Shown here one piece after another: positions 62,572 through 64,000 of a DNA stretch of 64,000 nt; within the stretch, counting starts at the first letter, position 1; every line of letters begins with the position of its first letter. The DNA comes from Tillandsia leiboldiana (taxonomy: Eukaryota > Streptophyta > Magnoliopsida > Poales > Bromeliaceae), in the NCBI GenBank assembly GCA_029204045.2, contig JAQNDB010000575.1:1-64000 (forward strand), read 5' to 3'. The position numbers and the translations under genes were made by a program. The notes beneath the pieces are model-generated. The model did not search any database and had not been told where the DNA came from. It saw nothing but the letters and a program-made list of their open reading frames with translations.

Positions 62572-64000
62572 TTAGTCTTTTTCTTTTGTCATCGTCTTGT
62601 TTGAAGTACTACCAATGTCCTTTTCTTTAGGAAAATCCTTCTTTGAGTTCCATGGAGTGAACTTGATGGTAGCAGTTGCAAGATGTGGTTGATTTGATCT
62701 TTGAGCTCCAATCTTGCAATTTCTTCCAATGTGCCCTGCAGAATTACAACGAAAACATACCTTTGTGCTTGACGATTCTGAAGAGGATGAAGTAGGTTTG
62801 TTGTCGTTAGTTGTCATGATTTCCGGTGTCGGAGAAGGAGATACCGAACTGAGGCACAAAGACTGTCCCAACCGAAACTAAAATTGTCTTCAGTTCGATT
62901 GTATCCGAGGCCGAACTTGTTTGTTTGACCTAGACCAAGAAGGTATCCAACTTACTCCTTCCTAAGGAAAATTGCTGTAAGTCATCCTTGAGTTGGCAAA
63001 TGGTCTCTGTCATTTCCCAATTTTTCCCGTCGGGCCTCGCCGTAGAGCTTCAAGAGATAGTTTGCTTTGTTCATCATATCTATATAGTTCTTCTCGAGTT
63101 GCTCATTGGACTCTTGAAGGGAAAACATTTCTTTTATCAGTTAGTTCCCCTTTCCACTTCAAGATCGGTCGAGAGAGAAGTTACCCTTTTTACTTCTATC
63201 TTCGAGATCCTGCATCTCCCTCTCAACCCCTTGTTTTGCTTAGACCGGTTTCTTTAAATATCCCGTAAAGATCTGTGATAGGCTAGAGCAAATTCTTCAC
63301 CTTCCGAATCATCCAATTCGTTGTCCGTTGGCATTCTTTCAACAGTGGAGTTGGACAACGACTCAGATGTATTTGCCATAAAGCACATGAAGGGTGAAGA
63401 TACGGACGCGTGGAATGCGGTGGAGCTCTCTTTCTCATCACTCGAAGACGACTCATTGACGTTGAGTTGTCATCCCAAGTGACGACTTGCATCGCCTTCT
63501 TCTTTGCCGGATACTTGTTAGGACATTCCGTTGCAATGTGCCGTAGCCTCGACATTTGAAGCATTGTAGTTGTCCTTCTGAGCTTTTCTTATCCTTTGAG
63601 AAGTTCTCTTGCTTTCTTGACTTGTATCCTAAAGTACCCTTGCCTTTGTTCGACTTTCCGAAGGATGGAGATTTGCTTGAATTACCCCTTCGAAAGTTGC
63701 GGCGAAACTTCCTTGTCAAGAGAGCGAGCTGCTTCTCAAATTCCTCCATAGAAAGGTTCTCGTCATCGTCTGAGGAGGATGTATCCGCGTCTTCTTCCTT
63801 AGTTGTTTTCAACGCATAACCTGAAGACTTAGAAGTGGATGCCTTCCAGAAGAATTGTTAGTAGTAAACGTCATTTCATAAGTTTGTAATGAACCAACTA
63901 GATTCTTCTACACGTATTTCGTACGGGTGTTTAATAGTTTCAATGGCAGTAACCTTTGGGCGAAATCGTTCAGGAAGAGTTCTTAGATTTTTCTTACAAT
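62572..64000 (-). pseudogene. gag: Copia gag, 3' two-thirds (copia C)
   Basis: Parallel to copia A gag from nucleotide 23786. At least five small indels (for example near 63845, 63540, 63460, 63150 and 62895) break the frame. Both zinc knuckles are recognisable, but the first is interrupted by a lost base after CFKCRGYG. The last 100 codons (second knuckle CFRCNSAGHIGRNC) are open to the same stop. The density of indels contrasts with the intact copia A gag. Confidence 0.88.

Larger units (their letters stand above)
54803..64000 (-). mobile_element. Copia C: Sirevirus-like element, gag to 3' LTR
   Basis: On the minus strand the order is gag (from residue about 165), integrase, RT, RNase H, spacer, internal promoter, ORF3, 3' LTR. 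The 5' LTR and start of gag would lie past 64000. It is nearly identical to copia A, shares its protease deletion and its RNase H stop, and ends at the matching ACGCC site. Frame breaks cluster between 60.9 and 63.6 kb; the ORF3 end is clean. Confidence 0.92.

Noticed and set aside
1..64000. Host protein-coding genes, tRNA genes or a functional rRNA gene
   Set aside because: I looked on both strands and could explain all long coding patterns as retrotransposon parts; nothing else showed a recognisable domain or fold.

Overview
The window is repeat-dense plant nuclear DNA with no recognisable host gene. It is a stack of nested LTR retrotransposons cut by one 100-N scaffold gap (31213-31312). 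Three things point to a flowering plant with a large, transposon-rich genome: Sirevirus-type Ty1/copia elements, Tekay-like Ty3/gypsy chromoviruses, and a Cassandra TRIM carrying 5S rRNA-derived sequence. The species cannot be told from the sequence.

Layout from left to right. 1-5788: decayed 3' part of chromovirus G1 (+) with its 3' LTR, inserted in the RNase H region of copia B. 5789-10767: 3' part of copia B (+): RNase H end, non-coding spacer, internal promoter, leader intron, env-like ORF3, 3' LTR. 10768-11301: remnant of an older copia LTR (F) into which B inserted. 11302-13133: minus-strand LTR pieces (H, X3) and the leader/PBS of gypsy G2. 13134-16440: G2 LTR. 16441-17709: copia E gag remnant. 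17710-21215: two stacked minus-strand gypsy LTRs (G4, G3). 21216-21914: 5' half of a chromovirus gag (+, G6). 21915-31212: copia A (+), 5' LTR through ORF3, cut by the gap. 31313-37298: minus-strand LTRs of family X with a complete solo copia LTR (D). 37299-46923: G5, a complete but RT-less chromovirus derivative with two LTRs of about 2.9 kb. 46924-47597: head of another X LTR. 47598-54802: G6 (-), 3' LTR and pol, with a Cassandra element in its protease. 54803-64000: copia C (-), 3' LTR through gag.

The copia elements share a distinctive design. The LTR U3 carries many copies of the 10-bp palindrome GATCCGGATC ahead of a TATA box. The transcribed leader then holds a row of small hairpins, each with the loop TGGATT but a different self-complementary stem. 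A second GATCCGGATC array with its own TATA box and a 380-bp leader intron lies inside the element, just before ORF3, a membrane-anchor-like env-like protein. This suggests that ORF3 has its own promoter. The gypsy LTRs share another structure: a long hairpin near the LTR 3' end in which bases have changed in compensating pairs.

The strongest structural observation concerns the assembly. Copia A starts after target-site copy ACGCC inside a chromovirus gag on the plus strand, and copia C ends before the same ACGCC, followed by the other half of that gag, on the minus strand. These are the two junctions of one insertion, so everything right of the gap is probably a contig placed in the wrong orientation, with copia A and copia C being largely the same element seen twice. 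A real inversion or inverted duplication is the alternative.
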